NCBI RefSeq assembly: GCF_003996855.1 | Contig: NZ_NRQY01000002.1 | Location: 522,359-586,358 of the forward strand | Direction: 5' to 3' | Source of the DNA: Morganella morganii | Lineage (GTDB): Bacteria; Pseudomonadota; Gammaproteobacteria; Enterobacterales; Enterobacteriaceae | Length of the DNA: 64,000 bases | Shown here: positions 10,648-19,917 of the stretch, one piece after another | How the letters are laid out: every line of letters begins with the position of its first letter | Position numbering within the stretch: position 1 is the first letter of the stretch | The notes under the pieces: generated by a model | What the model was told of the DNA's origin: nothing | Database searches by the model: none | Seen by the model: only the letters and a program-made list of their open reading frames with translations | Program-made: the position numbers and the translations under genes

Positions 10648-12405
10648 ATGAAATGGTTGGGACGGGCTGTTTTCTGGCTGATAACACTGGTTATTATCCT
10701 TATCGTTGCCACTGCCCTTGTGGTGCAGACATCATGGGGCACAAAACAGATTTCAGCCCTTATCAGTGACAACACACGCTACAAAGTGTCGCTTTCCGCG
10801 ATAAGTCACTCGCTCTCCTCTCCTTCACTTATTTCGCTCAGTGATATCAGCATCAGCACAGTTTCCGGGGATTTTGCCCTGGAAGCAGCCAATGTTGAAC
10901 TGACTCTGGACTGGCGCAGTTTCTCTGAACCCGGCTGGTTTGCCCGCATTATTGTGCAGAAAGGGGATATCGAAATTTCTGATGCCGCTGACAGCGGCAC
11001 CCTGCCGGTCAGCGCGGGGTTATTACAGCTCAATCAGACCGCAGTCCGCCGCACCGACGGCAACCGGGTTATTAACGCGGAAGGTGTCACCGGGGGTATC
11101 ACCCCGTGGCAGCCGCAGGGCAGTGATCTGACCGGCAACGGCAAATACCAGTTTTCCGCCAACAGCCTGAACTACTACGGGTTGCCGCTGAAAAATATCC
11201 TGACACAGGGGGATGTCAGCGGAAGACAATTCACGTTTGATAACCTGACCGCCACCCTGGAAAACGGGCTGATCACCGCCACCGGCCGCCGCAGCGCCGA
11301 AGGTCAGTGGCAGCTTGATAATCTGCTGCTCAATGATATCCGCTGGCAGACACCACAATCGCTGACGCAGCTGGCAGACAGTACCGGCGATCTGCCGGAT
11401 ATTCAGGTCAGAAATATCACCGCCACGAATATAAAACTTGAAGGCCATCAGTGGGCGGTTAACTACCTGGAAGGTACGGTAAAAAATCTGGCCTTTAAAC
11501 AAGGGCGCTGGCAGACGGACAACGGACAGGCGGATATCGCCGCAGCGGATCTGACGCTCAGCGGGCAGCATTTTTCTGATATTATCAGCACCCTGGAACT
11601 GCGCGGCGATCAGATTGCCGTCAACCGCCTGACCGGCCGCTATGACAAGAGCATTCTGCGCTTTACCGGGAACTGGAACCGCGCCACCCGGACACTCGAT
11701 ATCACCAGCGGTGTCGCCGACAATCTGCTGTACAGTCTCCCGGAACAGTGGTTCGCCGCACTACAGGAAGCCGCCCCGCAGGGGATTGACGCTATCCGCT
11801 TACAGGATATTAAAGTCTCCAATGCCCTGCTGATTGATACACAGCCGGTTTTCCCGTTCCAGCTTACCAATGTGAACGGCTATATTAAAACCATGCAGAT
11901 CCTGAAATCCGGTCAGTGGGGATTATGGGACGGCGAACTGTCTGTCAGTGCCGGTAATGCTACCTTTAACCGCGTCGAACTGCACCGTCCGTATCTGACA
12001 CTGACTGCCGGAGCTGACAGCGCGGCAACCACACAATTTGCCGCCTCCGCCGGAGAAGGTCTGCTGAAGATGCAGTTTCAGACCACACCATCCGGTACCT
12101 CGCCTTTCAGTTTCACATTACAGGCAACCGGGGCGGACAGCCAGATCCTGTCACAATGGGGCTGGCAGCCTGCTCCGCTGACCGGCAGCGCCAATTATAC
12201 ACTGCGCCTGAACGGACAACTGCGGACAGAAGATATCCGCAGCACACTGAGCGGTATGCTCTCCGGACAGGATAAACAGGGGAATCAGATAAACCGGGCT
12301 ATCACACAGGGACAGATGGATAATACCCCGGCATCCGCAGAGCCGGTGCCTTCTGCCCCGCCTGCACAGCGGGGGAAACCGGGGAAATTCTGTAACCCCT
12401 GCTGA
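10648..12405 (+). CDS. yicH: YicH, AsmA-like inner-membrane-anchored protein
   Basis: 585 aa from ATG 10648, preceded by a GGGGAG ribosome site; the frame is open further upstream but without one. A single N-terminal membrane helix (about residues 5-28) is followed by a long beta-rich periplasmic region containing an AsmA-like segment, as in E. coli YicH (569 aa). AsmA/TamB relatives are thought to bridge the periplasm in phospholipid transport; YicH's own substrate is unproven. The C-terminal tail is low-complexity (Pro/Ala/Gln-rich). It lies downstream of xanP as in E. coli. Confidence 0.88.
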   Translation: MKWLGRAVFWLITLVIILIVATALVVQTSWGTKQISALISDNTRYKVSLSAISHSLSSPSLISLSDISISTVSGDFALEAANVELTLDWRSFSEPGWFARIIVQKGDIEISDAADSGTLPVSAGLLQLNQTAVRRTDGNRVINAEGVTGGITPWQPQGSDLTGNGKYQFSANSLNYYGLPLKNILTQGDVSGRQFTFDNLTATLENGLITATGRRSAEGQWQLDNLLLNDIRWQTPQSLTQLADSTGDLPDIQVRNITATNIKLEGHQWAVNYLEGTVKNLAFKQGRWQTDNGQADIAAADLTLSGQHFSDIISTLELRGDQIAVNRLTGRYDKSILRFTGNWNRATRTLDITSGVADNLLYSLPEQWFAALQEAAPQGIDAIRLQDIKVSNALLIDTQPVFPFQLTNVNGYIKTMQILKSGQWGLWDGELSVSAGNATFNRVELHRPYLTLTAGADSAATTQFAASAGEGLLKMQFQTTPSGTSPFSFTLQATGADSQILSQWGWQPAPLTGSANYTLRLNGQLRTEDIRSTLSGMLSGQDKQGNQINRAITQGQMDNTPASAEPVPSAPPAQRGKPGKFCNPC

Positions 12406-12441
12406 TACAGAAACAGCGCCTTATGGCGCTGTTTCTGTATC
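12404..12441 (+). terminator. Strong hairpin overlapping the yicH stop codon
   Basis: A perfect 17-bp stem with loop TTAT (GATACAGAAACAGCGCC and its complement). The first arm begins inside the TGA of yicH. No long T-run follows. It is the likely 3' end structure of yicH mRNA. Confidence 0.7.
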
Positions 12442-12469
12442 GGTAACACGGCGGGTTATGTGCCGAGAT

Positions 12470-12564
12470 GATAACAGGCAAAACGAAAAGCGTAAGCGCC
12501 ATGGATGGCGCGATCCGAGCGCACAGGGACGTGTTTACAGCGTCTTTTCGTTTTGCCTGTTATC
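12470..12564 (+). repeat. 95-bp inverted-repeat element with two GGA-loop hairpins
   Basis: Two perfect 21-bp arms (12470-12490 and 12544-12564) enclose 53 bp. Inside the arms GTAA/TTAC extends the stem. Two small hairpins follow: GCGCC-ATGGAT-GGCGC (12496-12511) and CAC-AGGGAC-GTG (12522-12533). On the plus strand both apical loops expose GGA; on the minus strand they do not. GGA in a hexaloop is the binding signature of CsrA/RsmA. The element is noncoding and lies between convergent yicH and fabY. It may be a dispersed genomic repeat, an mRNA 3'-end structure or a small RNA; nothing here decides between these. Confidence 0.7.
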
Positions 12565-12593
12565 AGAGCGTCCCGGATCTTACAAATTCAGTT

Positions 12594-12615
12594 AACAGCG
12601 CCGTAAGGCGCTGTT
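12594..12615 (-). terminator. Probable fabY terminator
   Basis: AACAGCGCC and GGCGCTGTT form a 9-bp stem with a 4-nt loop just downstream of fabY on the minus strand. The same nine-base stem core occurs in the yicH hairpin (12412-12432). The T-run is weak on both strands. Confidence 0.6.
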
Positions 12616-12622
12616 TTACCCG

Positions 12623-13594
12623 TTATTCCGCGCTGTGTTTCTGTCCGGGCAGCACCATATAGGTGCCGGTAAAGACAGCCCCGACCTCATCACCCTGCCC
12701 GACAGTCACTTCCAGCTTGATCCGCGCTTTGCTTCCGCGTGCCAGGCGATCCAAATCACCGCTGAGTTTGTCACGGGAAGCAATGGCCTCCGGTCTGCCT
12801 GCCACTGCCTTGCGGTAACGGATATTGGCATCCACCAGCACAATATCGCCGTCCAGGGAATTTTCCTGTAACAGCAGCCAGATAAGCCCCCAGCCGGTCA
12901 GTGTTGCCATTGAAAACTGGCTGCCGGCAAAAATTGTCTGATGCAGATTCTGATTCGGGCCTTCCGGCATGGTGGTCATAAATTCCCGGCCGGTATACTG
13001 CGTAATACGAATCCCCATTTTTTCACTCAGGGGAATGGTTTCATACCATGCTTTCTGTAACTCAGCACACCAGTCGGGACGATGCAGAATGGCATCGAGG
13101 GTTTCAACGGATTTAATCATAAAAAAATGACGAACAGGCGTCGTTTGCGGGCCTGTAATCGGTCCTCTGTTTTCAAAACCTGATTTTTCAAAAAATGCGA
13201 CCGCTTCCTCACGGGCACTGCACACAATCCGCTTAACACCTTCCTGACGGGCCACTGACTCCAGTGCGCGTGCAATCAGTGTTCCGAACCCGCGTCCCTG
13301 CATCTGCGGATCAACGGCCAGAAAGCGGATCGCGCCTTCATTTTCTGCATTGATATACAAACGGCCGACAGCCACAGGCTGCCCGGTTTCATCCACCACC
13401 ATCTGATGATGTGCATAGGTATCATAACCGTCCTTTTCCGACCCCTGCGGCTGATTCAGCGGTTTGCGCAACATCGCCCAGCGGAAATAAAAATAACTTT
13501 CCAGCTCCTGATCGGTTTTTGGTACCCGTAAATGATACATCGCACTTTCTCCTGTCAGTGGTAACCGGTGACCGGCCTGGGACTGTTGTATCAT
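12623..13594 (-). CDS. fabY: FabY/YiiD: GNAT-hotdog fusion, acetyl-ACP decarboxylase-type fatty acid initiation enzyme
   Basis: 323 aa from ATG 13594, which overlaps the dtd stop as ATGA, indicating translational coupling; the frame extends further upstream inside dtd. The N-terminal half is a GNAT acetyltransferase domain ([33 protein letters not shown]). The C-terminal half is a thioesterase-like hotdog domain ([30 protein letters not shown]). E. coli YiiD (329 aa) has this architecture and has been linked to initiation of fatty acid synthesis. The exact activity here is inferred from the family. It is the last gene of yihX-dtd-fabY. Confidence 0.88.
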   Translation of the reverse strand: MIQQSQAGHRLPLTGESAMYHLRVPKTDQELESYFYFRWAMLRKPLNQPQGSEKDGYDTYAHHQMVVDETGQPVAVGRLYINAENEGAIRFLAVDPQMQGRGFGTLIARALESVARQEGVKRIVCSAREEAVAFFEKSGFENRGPITGPQTTPVRHFFMIKSVETLDAILHRPDWCAELQKAWYETIPLSEKMGIRITQYTGREFMTTMPEGPNQNLHQTIFAGSQFSMATLTGWGLIWLLLQENSLDGDIVLVDANIRYRKAVAGRPEAIASRDKLSGDLDRLARGSKARIKLEVTVGQGDEVGAVFTGTYMVLPGQKHSAE

Positions 13595-14028
13595 ACCTGT
13601 AACCAGAAAGTGACCGGACCATCGTTTGTCAGACTGACCTGCATGTCTGCCGCAAACCGGCCTGTTTCCGTCACCATTCCTGCTGTCCGGCACTGTGATA
13701 CAAAGTGCTCATATAAGGCATTGGCTTTTTCCGGTGCCGCGCCGTTTGAAAACCCCGGACGCATTCCTTTTTGTGTTTCCGCTGCTAAGGTAAACTGTGA
13801 CACCACCAGCAGCTGACCGCCGGACTGCGCCACATTCAGGTTCATTTTTCCGTCCGCATCACTGAAAATGCGGTAACCCATCACTTTCTCACTCAGGCGT
13901 TTTGATTTTTGTTCGTCATCATCCCGCTCAACACCCAGCAGAACCAGTAATCCGGGACCGATTTCACCGGCAATCTCCCCGGCGATCCGGACATCCGCAC
14001 GGGTCACACGTTGTATTAATGCAATCAT
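13591..14028 (-). CDS. dtd: D-aminoacyl-tRNA deacylase
   Basis: 145 aa, E. coli length. It starts [15 protein letters not shown] and carries the SQFTL motif and the C-terminal NDGPVTFWL (Gly-cisPro) motif that forms the active site at the dimer interface. It hydrolyses D-amino acids (and glycine) mischarged on tRNA. It lies 33 bp downstream of yihX and overlaps fabY by 4 nt. Confidence 0.97.
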   Translation of the reverse strand: MIALIQRVTRADVRIAGEIAGEIGPGLLVLLGVERDDDEQKSKRLSEKVMGYRIFSDADGKMNLNVAQSGGQLLVVSQFTLAAETQKGMRPGFSNGAAPEKANALYEHFVSQCRTAGMVTETGRFAADMQVSLTNDGPVTFWLQV

Positions 14029-14061
14029 GTCATATCCGTTTAAAAAACAATCAAATCCGAA

Positions 14062-14679
14062 TTACTCAGTCACGTCTGCGGAAAAATCATATTCTGCAAA
14101 ATAACGGGAGACCGTGTCGCGGTCAGTGACAAATACGCCTTTGATACCGAGTGCAGCCGCCGCATCCACGTTTTCGCGGACATCATCGAAGAACACGGCA
14201 TCCTGCGGCTCAAACTCTTCGGTTTCAAGCACATACTGATAAATATCCGGGTCAGGCTTGCGCAGCCCCAGATCCTGGGAGAGGTACAGGAAATCCGCAG
14301 AGGCAGCGATTTCCGGATAGTGCTGCGGCCAGTAATCCTGATGCAGACGGTTGGTATTAGAAAGTACCACCACGCGGTGTCCCTGCTCACGCAGCCTGTT
14401 CATGATATCAATCACATCAGGGCGGACAGAGATAAAGATAGCCTGCCAGCCTTCGGCAAACTCATCGAAACTCAGCGACATCCCCAGCTGGTCATTAATA
14501 GCTTCGGCAAATTCAACATCGGAAATTTTGCCGCATTCATGCTGTTTAAAGGTTTCGCCATGAATAAAATCACTGCTCAGTTCAGACAGCGGCTTGCCGC
14601 TCAGATTACTCCAGACTGATAAAACACGTTTAAAATCAATATCAATAATGACATTACCCATGTCAAAGATATAAAGCAT
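14062..14679 (-). CDS. yihX: HAD-family sugar phosphatase YihX (alpha-D-glucose-1-phosphatase)
   Basis: 205 aa (E. coli 199). Motif I is FDMGNVIIDID near the N-terminus (nucleophile Asp6, DxGN variant of this subfamily), motif II VVVLSNTNRLH, motif III lysine in DLGLRKPDPDIYQ and motif IV VFFDDVRENVDAA. Cap helices lie between. E. coli YihX dephosphorylates alpha-D-glucose-1-phosphate, linked to glycogen breakdown. It heads the yihX-dtd-fabY run. Confidence 0.93.
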   Translation of the reverse strand: MLYIFDMGNVIIDIDFKRVLSVWSNLSGKPLSELSSDFIHGETFKQHECGKISDVEFAEAINDQLGMSLSFDEFAEGWQAIFISVRPDVIDIMNRLREQGHRVVVLSNTNRLHQDYWPQHYPEIAASADFLYLSQDLGLRKPDPDIYQYVLETEEFEPQDAVFFDDVRENVDAAAALGIKGVFVTDRDTVSRYFAEYDFSADVTE

Positions 14680-14840
14680 ACCATCCCTCCGGGTTGATGA
14701 ATTATTTTTACTCTACCCGCAGACTCTCTTCCTGAACAGAGTGAAAACCGTTTTCGGTGAGAAAAAATATCCGGGACTGCGATCCCCGCCCATATTTCCG
14801 TACAGTTATCAGCCTGTGGCCGGTATGTAATCAGCCGGCA

Positions 14841-14873
14841 GAAAAAGCTCAGGGCGCCTCAGGGCGCCCTGAG
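14841..14873 (-). terminator. typA intrinsic terminator
   Basis: On the minus strand CTCAGGGCGCC pairs perfectly with GGCGCCCTGAG (11 bp, loop CTGA), followed by CTTTTTC. It lies 28 bp after the typA stop. Confidence 0.9.
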
Positions 14874-14901
14874 TGGCATGAATCAAAACAACCGGCAGAG
14901 A

Positions 14902-16722
14902 TTAATCTTTGCTGCGGTGTGCGCGTTTGCGGTCGTTTTCAGTCAGGTGGCGTTTACGCAGACGGATAGACTTCGGCGTTACTTCCACTAATTCGTCGTC
15001 ATCGATAAATTCTAACGCCTGTTCCAGGGTTTTCTCGATAAACGGCGTCAGAGTGGTCGCTTCATCTGTACCGGACGCACGCATGTTAGTCAGTTTCTTA
15101 CCGGTCAGGCAGTTAACAGTCAGGTCATTTGAACGTGAGTGAATACCGATCAGCTGGCCTTCGTACACTTCAGTACCGTGACCGACAAACAGCTTACCGC
15201 GATCCTGGAGGCTGTACAGCGCATAGGCAACTGCTTTACCCTGACCGTTAGAAATCATCACACCGTTCTGACGGCGGCCGATTTCACCCTGTTTAACATC
15301 ATCATAGTGACTGAAGGTTGCATACAGTAAACCGGTACCGGAAGTCATGGTCATGAATTCAGTACGGAAACCGATCAGACCACGGCTCGGGATGCTGTAA
15401 TCCAGACGTACGCGGCCTTTGCCATCCGGCATCATGTTACTCAGTTCGCCTTTACGCTCACCAAGTGCGCGCATGACATCACCCTGATGCTGCTCTTCAA
15501 TATCCAGAGTCACTTGCTCGAACGGCTCTTGTTTACGGCCATCGATGGTACGGAAGATAACGCGCGGACGGGATACCGCCAGCTCAAAACCTTCACGGCG
15601 CATGTTTTCGATCAGAACAGATAAGTGCAGCTCACCACGGCCTGATACACGGAATGCATCCGGGTCTTCAGTTTCTTCAACGCGCAGAGCCACGTTATGA
15701 ACCAGCTCTTTCTTCAGGCGGTCAAGGATCTGACGGGAAGTCACATATTTCCCTTCTTTTCCGCAGAACGGAGAGGTGTTAACACAGAAATACATGCTGA
15801 CTGTCGGTTCATCAACGGCCAGTGGTGTTAATGCTTCAACACACCCGGTGTCACAGATAGTATCAGAAATACCCAGTTCGCCCAGACCGGTCAGTGCGAT
15901 GATATCACCGGCATCCGCTAATTCAGACTCGATACGCTCCAGACCCAGATGGCTCAGCACTTTACCGATTTTAGCGTTACGGGTTTTACCTTCCGCATCA
16001 ATAATCGTTACCTGCTGGTTTGGTTTGACTTTACCGCGCTTGATGCGGCCAATCCCGATAACACCTAAATAGTTGTTGTAATCGAGCTGGGAGATCTGCA
16101 TCTGGAACGGGCCGTCGAGGTCAACCTGAGGCGGCTCAACATATTTTACGATAGCTTCGTACAGCGGGGTCATGTCATCCGCCATATCGTTATAATCGGT
16201 GCCCGCAATACCATTCAGCGCAGACGCGTAAATGATCGGGAAGTCGAGCTGCTCGTCAGTTGCACCGAGGTTATCAAACAGGTCAAACACCTGATCAATA
16301 ACCCAGTCAGGACGTGCGCCCGGACGGTCAATTTTGTTGATAACAACGATTGGTTTCAGGCCGTTTGCAAACGCTTTCTGCGTTACAAAGCGGGTCTGCG
16401 GCATCGGACCGTCCATCGCATCCACCAGCAGCAGTACGCTGTCAACCATGGACATCACGCGTTCTACTTCACCACCGAAATCGGCGTGCCCCGGGGTATC
16501 AACGATGTTGATGTGATAGTCGTTCCACGTAATCGCGGTATTTTTTGCCAGAATAGTAATGCCGCGCTCTCTTTCCAGATCGCCGGAGTCCATTACACGC
16601 TCTTCCGGTTTTGAACGCTCATCAAACGTACCGGACTGCTGTAATAATTTATCGACCAGCGTGGTCTTGCCATGGTCAACGTGAGCGATGATGGCAATAT
16701 TTCTTAATTTCTCGATAGACAA
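14902..16722 (-). CDS. typA: Ribosome-associated GTPase TypA/BipA
   Basis: 606 aa translational GTPase. The G1 loop [10 protein letters not shown] is at residues 13-22, with G3 [16 protein letters not shown] and G4 INKIDRP. EF-G-like domains II, III and V follow, then the BipA-specific C-terminal domain with a lysine/arginine-rich end. BipA binds 70S ribosomes and is needed for 50S assembly at low temperature and for stress and virulence traits. It is divergent from glnA, as in E. coli. Confidence 0.97.
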   Translation of the reverse strand: MSIEKLRNIAIIAHVDHGKTTLVDKLLQQSGTFDERSKPEERVMDSGDLERERGITILAKNTAITWNDYHINIVDTPGHADFGGEVERVMSMVDSVLLLVDAMDGPMPQTRFVTQKAFANGLKPIVVINKIDRPGARPDWVIDQVFDLFDNLGATDEQLDFPIIYASALNGIAGTDYNDMADDMTPLYEAIVKYVEPPQVDLDGPFQMQISQLDYNNYLGVIGIGRIKRGKVKPNQQVTIIDAEGKTRNAKIGKVLSHLGLERIESELADAGDIIALTGLGELGISDTICDTGCVEALTPLAVDEPTVSMYFCVNTSPFCGKEGKYVTSRQILDRLKKELVHNVALRVEETEDPDAFRVSGRGELHLSVLIENMRREGFELAVSRPRVIFRTIDGRKQEPFEQVTLDIEEQHQGDVMRALGERKGELSNMMPDGKGRVRLDYSIPSRGLIGFRTEFMTMTSGTGLLYATFSHYDDVKQGEIGRRQNGVMISNGQGKAVAYALYSLQDRGKLFVGHGTEVYEGQLIGIHSRSNDLTVNCLTGKKLTNMRASGTDEATTLTPFIEKTLEQALEFIDDDELVEVTPKSIRLRKRHLTENDRKRAHRSKD

Positions 16723-17040
16723 AGACTTGTACCGTTTTCGTTAATGGATGGGAATTACGTCACAGATAGCATTCTTTTCAACAACGCCCATCTATGGTGT
16801 AGATGTTTGGTGGTATTTTACACGTTCTCTGAGGCAAGTGAAAGAAGTGTGATACATCTCACTTAAAAAATAAATGATTATAAAACATAGAGATAAAATT
16901 CATCCTGCCATTTTTTTACAAAATCAGCGGCGCATACCACGCTCAGCGACGAATTCAGAGGGGCATATCATAAACCTATTCAGGATAAAAGAGATACTTT
17001 TTTTGCGTTTGTGGCCGGGAAACAAGAACGCAGATCTGAT

Positions 17041-17057
17041 TGCACCATATCGGTGCA
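17041..17057 (+). promoter_or_regulatory. NtrC enhancer site 1 for glnA
   Basis: TGCACCATATCGGTGCA is a near-perfect NtrC dyad (TGCACYANNNNTRGTGCA-type). It is centred about 150 bp upstream of the predicted glnAp2 start. Confidence 0.9.
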
Positions 17058-17084
17058 TTCCGGTATCACCGACGGAATCAGAAA

Positions 17085-17102
17085 CGCACCAATGTGGTGC
17101 AA
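17085..17102 (+). promoter_or_regulatory. NtrC enhancer site 2 for glnA
   Basis: CGCACCAATGTGGTGCAA is a second NtrC dyad, centred about 109 bp before the predicted start site. The E. coli glnA enhancer also has its proximal site near -108. Confidence 0.9.
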
Positions 17103-17174
17103 TTTATCATATTTCCGCTATCCTTATTTGAGTAACCCGCTGCTGTAACGCGGTTTACCCCCCTTTTAAAAAAG

Positions 17175-17190
17175 TTGGCACGCTTTTCGC
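17175..17190 (+). promoter_or_regulatory. glnAp2 sigma54 promoter
   Basis: TTGGCACGCTTTTCGC has the sigma54 elements GG (17177-17178) and GC (17189-17190) exactly 10 bp apart, within TTGGCAC-N6-CGCTTTAT. This is almost the E. coli glnAp2 sequence. Transcription should begin near 17202, leaving an 84-nt leader. Confidence 0.93.
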
Positions 17191-17285
17191 TTTATATTTA
17201 TCAAGCAATGTGAGAACCGCAATCAGTGTCCCTCCGGGTGACCACCAGAGGATTGACGGAACATCCCAAACCAGGAGATCTGAAT

Positions 17286-18695
17286 ATGTCTGTTGAACAT
17301 GTATTGACCATGATGGAAGAACACAACGTTAAATTCGTGGACTTACGCTTTACCGATACCAAAGGCAAGGAACAGCATGTGTCGATCCCTGCTCATCAGG
17401 TAGATGAAGATTTCTTCGAAGACGGAAAAATGTTTGACGGTTCCTCAATGGCCGGCTGGAAAGGCATCAACGAATCCGACATGGTACTGATGCCGATTGC
17501 GGAATCCGCTCTGATCGACCCGTTCTTTGAAGTCCCGACACTGGTTCTGCGCTGTGATGTGTTAGAGCCGAACACCATGCAGGGTTATGACCGTGACCCG
17601 CGCTCTATCGCCAAACGTGCCGAAGATTTTCTGCGCACCAGCGGTATTGCGGATACCGTCCTGTTCGGGCCTGAACCTGAGTTTTTCCTGTTCGATGACA
17701 TCCGTTTCGGTGCAGATATCTCCGGCGCTTACTATCATATCAATGATATCGAAGCGGCCTGGAACACCGGCACCGTGTATCCGGAAGGCAACAAAGGCCA
17801 CCGTCCGCGTGTGAAAGGCGGTTACTTCCCGCTGCCGCCGGTCGATTCCTCACAGGATCTGCGTTCTGAAATGTGTCTGGTTATGGAAGAAATGGGTCTG
17901 GTCGTTGAAGCACATCACCATGAAGTCGGTACTGCCGGCCAGAACGAAATTGCCACCCGCTTCAATACGATGACGCTGAAAGCGGACGAAACCCAGATGT
18001 ACAAATACGTGGTGCAGAATGTGGCGCACCGCTACGGCAAAACCGCAACCTTTATGCCAAAACCGCTGATCGGTGATAACGGTTCCGGTATGCACTGCCA
18101 CATGTCTCTGTCAAAAGACGGCGTTAACCTGTTCTCAGGGGATAAATATGCCGGTTTGTCAGAAATGGCGCTCTATTACATCGGCGGGATCATCAAGCAC
18201 GCCCGGGCTCTGAATGCCTTTACCAACCCGACCACTAACTCCTACAAGCGTCTGGTGCCGGGCTACGAAGCACCGGTTATGCTGGCATACTCGGCACGTA
18301 ACCGCTCGGCATCAATCCGTATTCCGATTGTGTCCAGCGCGAAAGCCCGCCGTATTGAAGTCCGCTTCCCGGACCCGGCTGCTAACCCGTATCTGGCCTT
18401 TGCCGCACAGCTGATGGCCGGTCTGGATGGCATCATCAATAAAATTCATCCGGGTGATGCAATGGACAAAAATCTGTATGACCTACCGCCGGAAGAAGCG
18501 AAAGAAATCCCGACAGTCGCACCGTCTCTGGGCGACGCGCTGGATGCACTGGCAGCGGATCATGAGTTCCTGGTGCGTGGCGGTGTGTTTACCGAAGATG
18601 CAATTAACACCTATATCGACCTGCTGCGTGCTGATGTTCAGCGCCTGAATATGACACCGCATCCGGTTGAATTTGATATGTATTACAGCGTGTGA
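17286..18695 (+). CDS. glnA: Glutamine synthetase type I
   Basis: 469 aa from ATG 17286 (CCAGGAG ribosome site), exactly the E. coli length; the in-frame extension to 17226 lacks conservation. It makes glutamine from glutamate, ammonia and ATP as a dodecamer. Visible signatures are [17 protein letters not shown], the ATP-binding [25 protein letters not shown] and the adenylylation site [13 protein letters not shown] with Tyr398 (Tyr397 in mature numbering). Activity is therefore probably controlled by GlnE adenylylation. The upstream sigma54 promoter and two NtrC sites show nitrogen-limited induction. Confidence 0.98.
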   Translation: MSVEHVLTMMEEHNVKFVDLRFTDTKGKEQHVSIPAHQVDEDFFEDGKMFDGSSMAGWKGINESDMVLMPIAESALIDPFFEVPTLVLRCDVLEPNTMQGYDRDPRSIAKRAEDFLRTSGIADTVLFGPEPEFFLFDDIRFGADISGAYYHINDIEAAWNTGTVYPEGNKGHRPRVKGGYFPLPPVDSSQDLRSEMCLVMEEMGLVVEAHHHEVGTAGQNEIATRFNTMTLKADETQMYKYVVQNVAHRYGKTATFMPKPLIGDNGSGMHCHMSLSKDGVNLFSGDKYAGLSEMALYYIGGIIKHARALNAFTNPTTNSYKRLVPGYEAPVMLAYSARNRSASIRIPIVSSAKARRIEVRFPDPAANPYLAFAAQLMAGLDGIINKIHPGDAMDKNLYDLPPEEAKEIPTVAPSLGDALDALAADHEFLVRGGVFTEDAINTYIDLLRADVQRLNMTPHPVEFDMYYSV

Positions 18696-18697
18696 TT

Positions 18698-18794
18698 CTG
18701 ATTGTGTCCCAGTTTTGGGGCACACAGAGTGACAGGTTCCGGTTTATTTTGTTGCCGTGAAGCACTTGACCCGCCGTTGGGCGGGTCCTTTTCT
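18698..18794 (+). ncRNA. Candidate glnA 3'-UTR small RNA (GlnZ-like)
   Basis: The glnA 3' UTR holds a hairpin TGTGTCCCA/TGGGGCACA (18703-18724, one U-G pair), about 43 nt of A/T-richer linker and a rho-independent terminator. In E. coli and Salmonella a regulatory RNA, GlnZ, is released from the glnA 3' UTR. Position and end structure fit, but sequence homology was not tested. Confidence 0.35.
18768..18793 (+). terminator. glnA intrinsic terminator
   Basis: GACCCGCC/GGCGGGTC form an 8-bp stem with loop GTTG, followed by CTTTTCT. It separates glnA from the internal glnL promoter and probably permits partial read-through. Confidence 0.85.
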
Positions 18795-18817
18795 CCTGCG
18801 GGGTAAATACGCTACAA

Positions 18818-18834
18818 TGCACCAAATTGGTGCA
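18818..18834 (+). promoter_or_regulatory. NtrC operator at the glnL promoter
   Basis: TGCACCAAATTGGTGCA is a perfect palindromic NtrC site 16 bp before the glnL ATG. In E. coli NtrC represses glnLp from an equivalent overlapping site. Confidence 0.9.
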
Positions 18835-18849
18835 AAGAGGTGGATAACA

Positions 18850-19899
18850 ATGAACCCGGATATCAAACCTGAGGCAGAACAGCTCCTCGATTCTCTGATT
18901 AACTGTGTCCTGCTGCTGGATAATGATCTGATTATCCGCTATGCCAATCAGTCGGCTATGCAGTTATTCGCCCAGAGTGCCCGTAAACTCACCGGCACGC
19001 CGCTCCCTATTTTATACAGTTACCTTTCCCTCGATACCGCCACTTTGCAGGCCACACTGGCAGAAGGCCAAAGCTTTACTGACAACGATGTGACTCTGGT
19101 GGTGGATAACCGGATGCATGCGCTTTCACTGAGTGCGCAGCCGGTATCCGGGAATTTTATTCTGCTGGAGCTGACACCGCTCGACAGCCACCGGCGCATT
19201 ACCAGGGAACAGCTACAGCAGGCACAACAGGCTGCCGCCCGTGACCTGGTGCGCGGGCTGGCTCACGAAATCAAAAATCCTCTCGGCGGGTTGCGCGGTG
19301 CCGCGCAACTGTTATCCCGCGCACTGCCGGACCCGTCACTTCAGGAATATACACAGGTCATTATCGAACAGGCTGATCGCCTGCGGGCGCTGGTTGATCG
19401 TCTTCTCGGCCCCCAGCATCCGGGTCAGAAAAGTATGCAGAGTATTCACCATGTGGCAGAGCGGGTTTTTCAGCTCATCAATCTGGAAAAGCCGGACAAT
19501 ATCGAGCTGGTCAAAGATTATGACCCCAGTTTGCCGGAGTTATCGCATTATCCCGACCAGATCGAGCAGGTTATCCTCAATATCATGCGTAATGCCCTGG
19601 AAGCTCTGCACACAGCAGGCGGTACCATTATTCTCCGTACCCGCACCGCATTCCAGGTGATGCTGCACGGTGAGCGCTACCGGCTGGCGGCCCGGATTGA
19701 TATCGAGGACAACGGCCCCGGTATTCCGCCGCATATTCTGGATACCCTGTTCTACCCGATGGTCAGCGGCCGTGAAGGCGGCTCCGGGCTGGGTTTATCC
19801 ATTGCCCGCAATCTTATCGATCAGCATAACGGCAAAATTGAATTCAGCAGCTGGCCGGGTCACACCTTATTTTCACTTTATCTGCCAATCCGTCAGTAA
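18850..19899 (+). CDS. glnL: Nitrogen sensor histidine kinase/phosphatase NtrB
   Basis: 349 aa from ATG 18850 (AGAGG ribosome site), the E. coli length. An N-terminal PAS domain (about 12-110) is followed by the H-box [20 protein letters not shown] with phospho-acceptor His139, the N-box [10 protein letters not shown] and the G-boxes DNGPGIP and [13 protein letters not shown]. It is cytoplasmic, without membrane spans. It phosphorylates or dephosphorylates NtrC under control of PII (GlnB). glnG follows 18 bp downstream. Confidence 0.97.
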   Translation: MNPDIKPEAEQLLDSLINCVLLLDNDLIIRYANQSAMQLFAQSARKLTGTPLPILYSYLSLDTATLQATLAEGQSFTDNDVTLVVDNRMHALSLSAQPVSGNFILLELTPLDSHRRITREQLQQAQQAAARDLVRGLAHEIKNPLGGLRGAAQLLSRALPDPSLQEYTQVIIEQADRLRALVDRLLGPQHPGQKSMQSIHHVAERVFQLINLEKPDNIELVKDYDPSLPELSHYPDQIEQVILNIMRNALEALHTAGGTIILRTRTAFQVMLHGERYRLAARIDIEDNGPGIPPHILDTLFYPMVSGREGGSGLGLSIARNLIDQHNGKIEFSSWPGHTLFSLYLPIRQ

Positions 19900-19917
19900 G
19901 CCTGTTGAGGAGGTCAT

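Noticed and set aside
12470..12564. ERIC or REP/BIME repeat
   Set aside because: Sequence does not resemble the ERIC core or REP palindromes; the arms and GGA loops are of another type.
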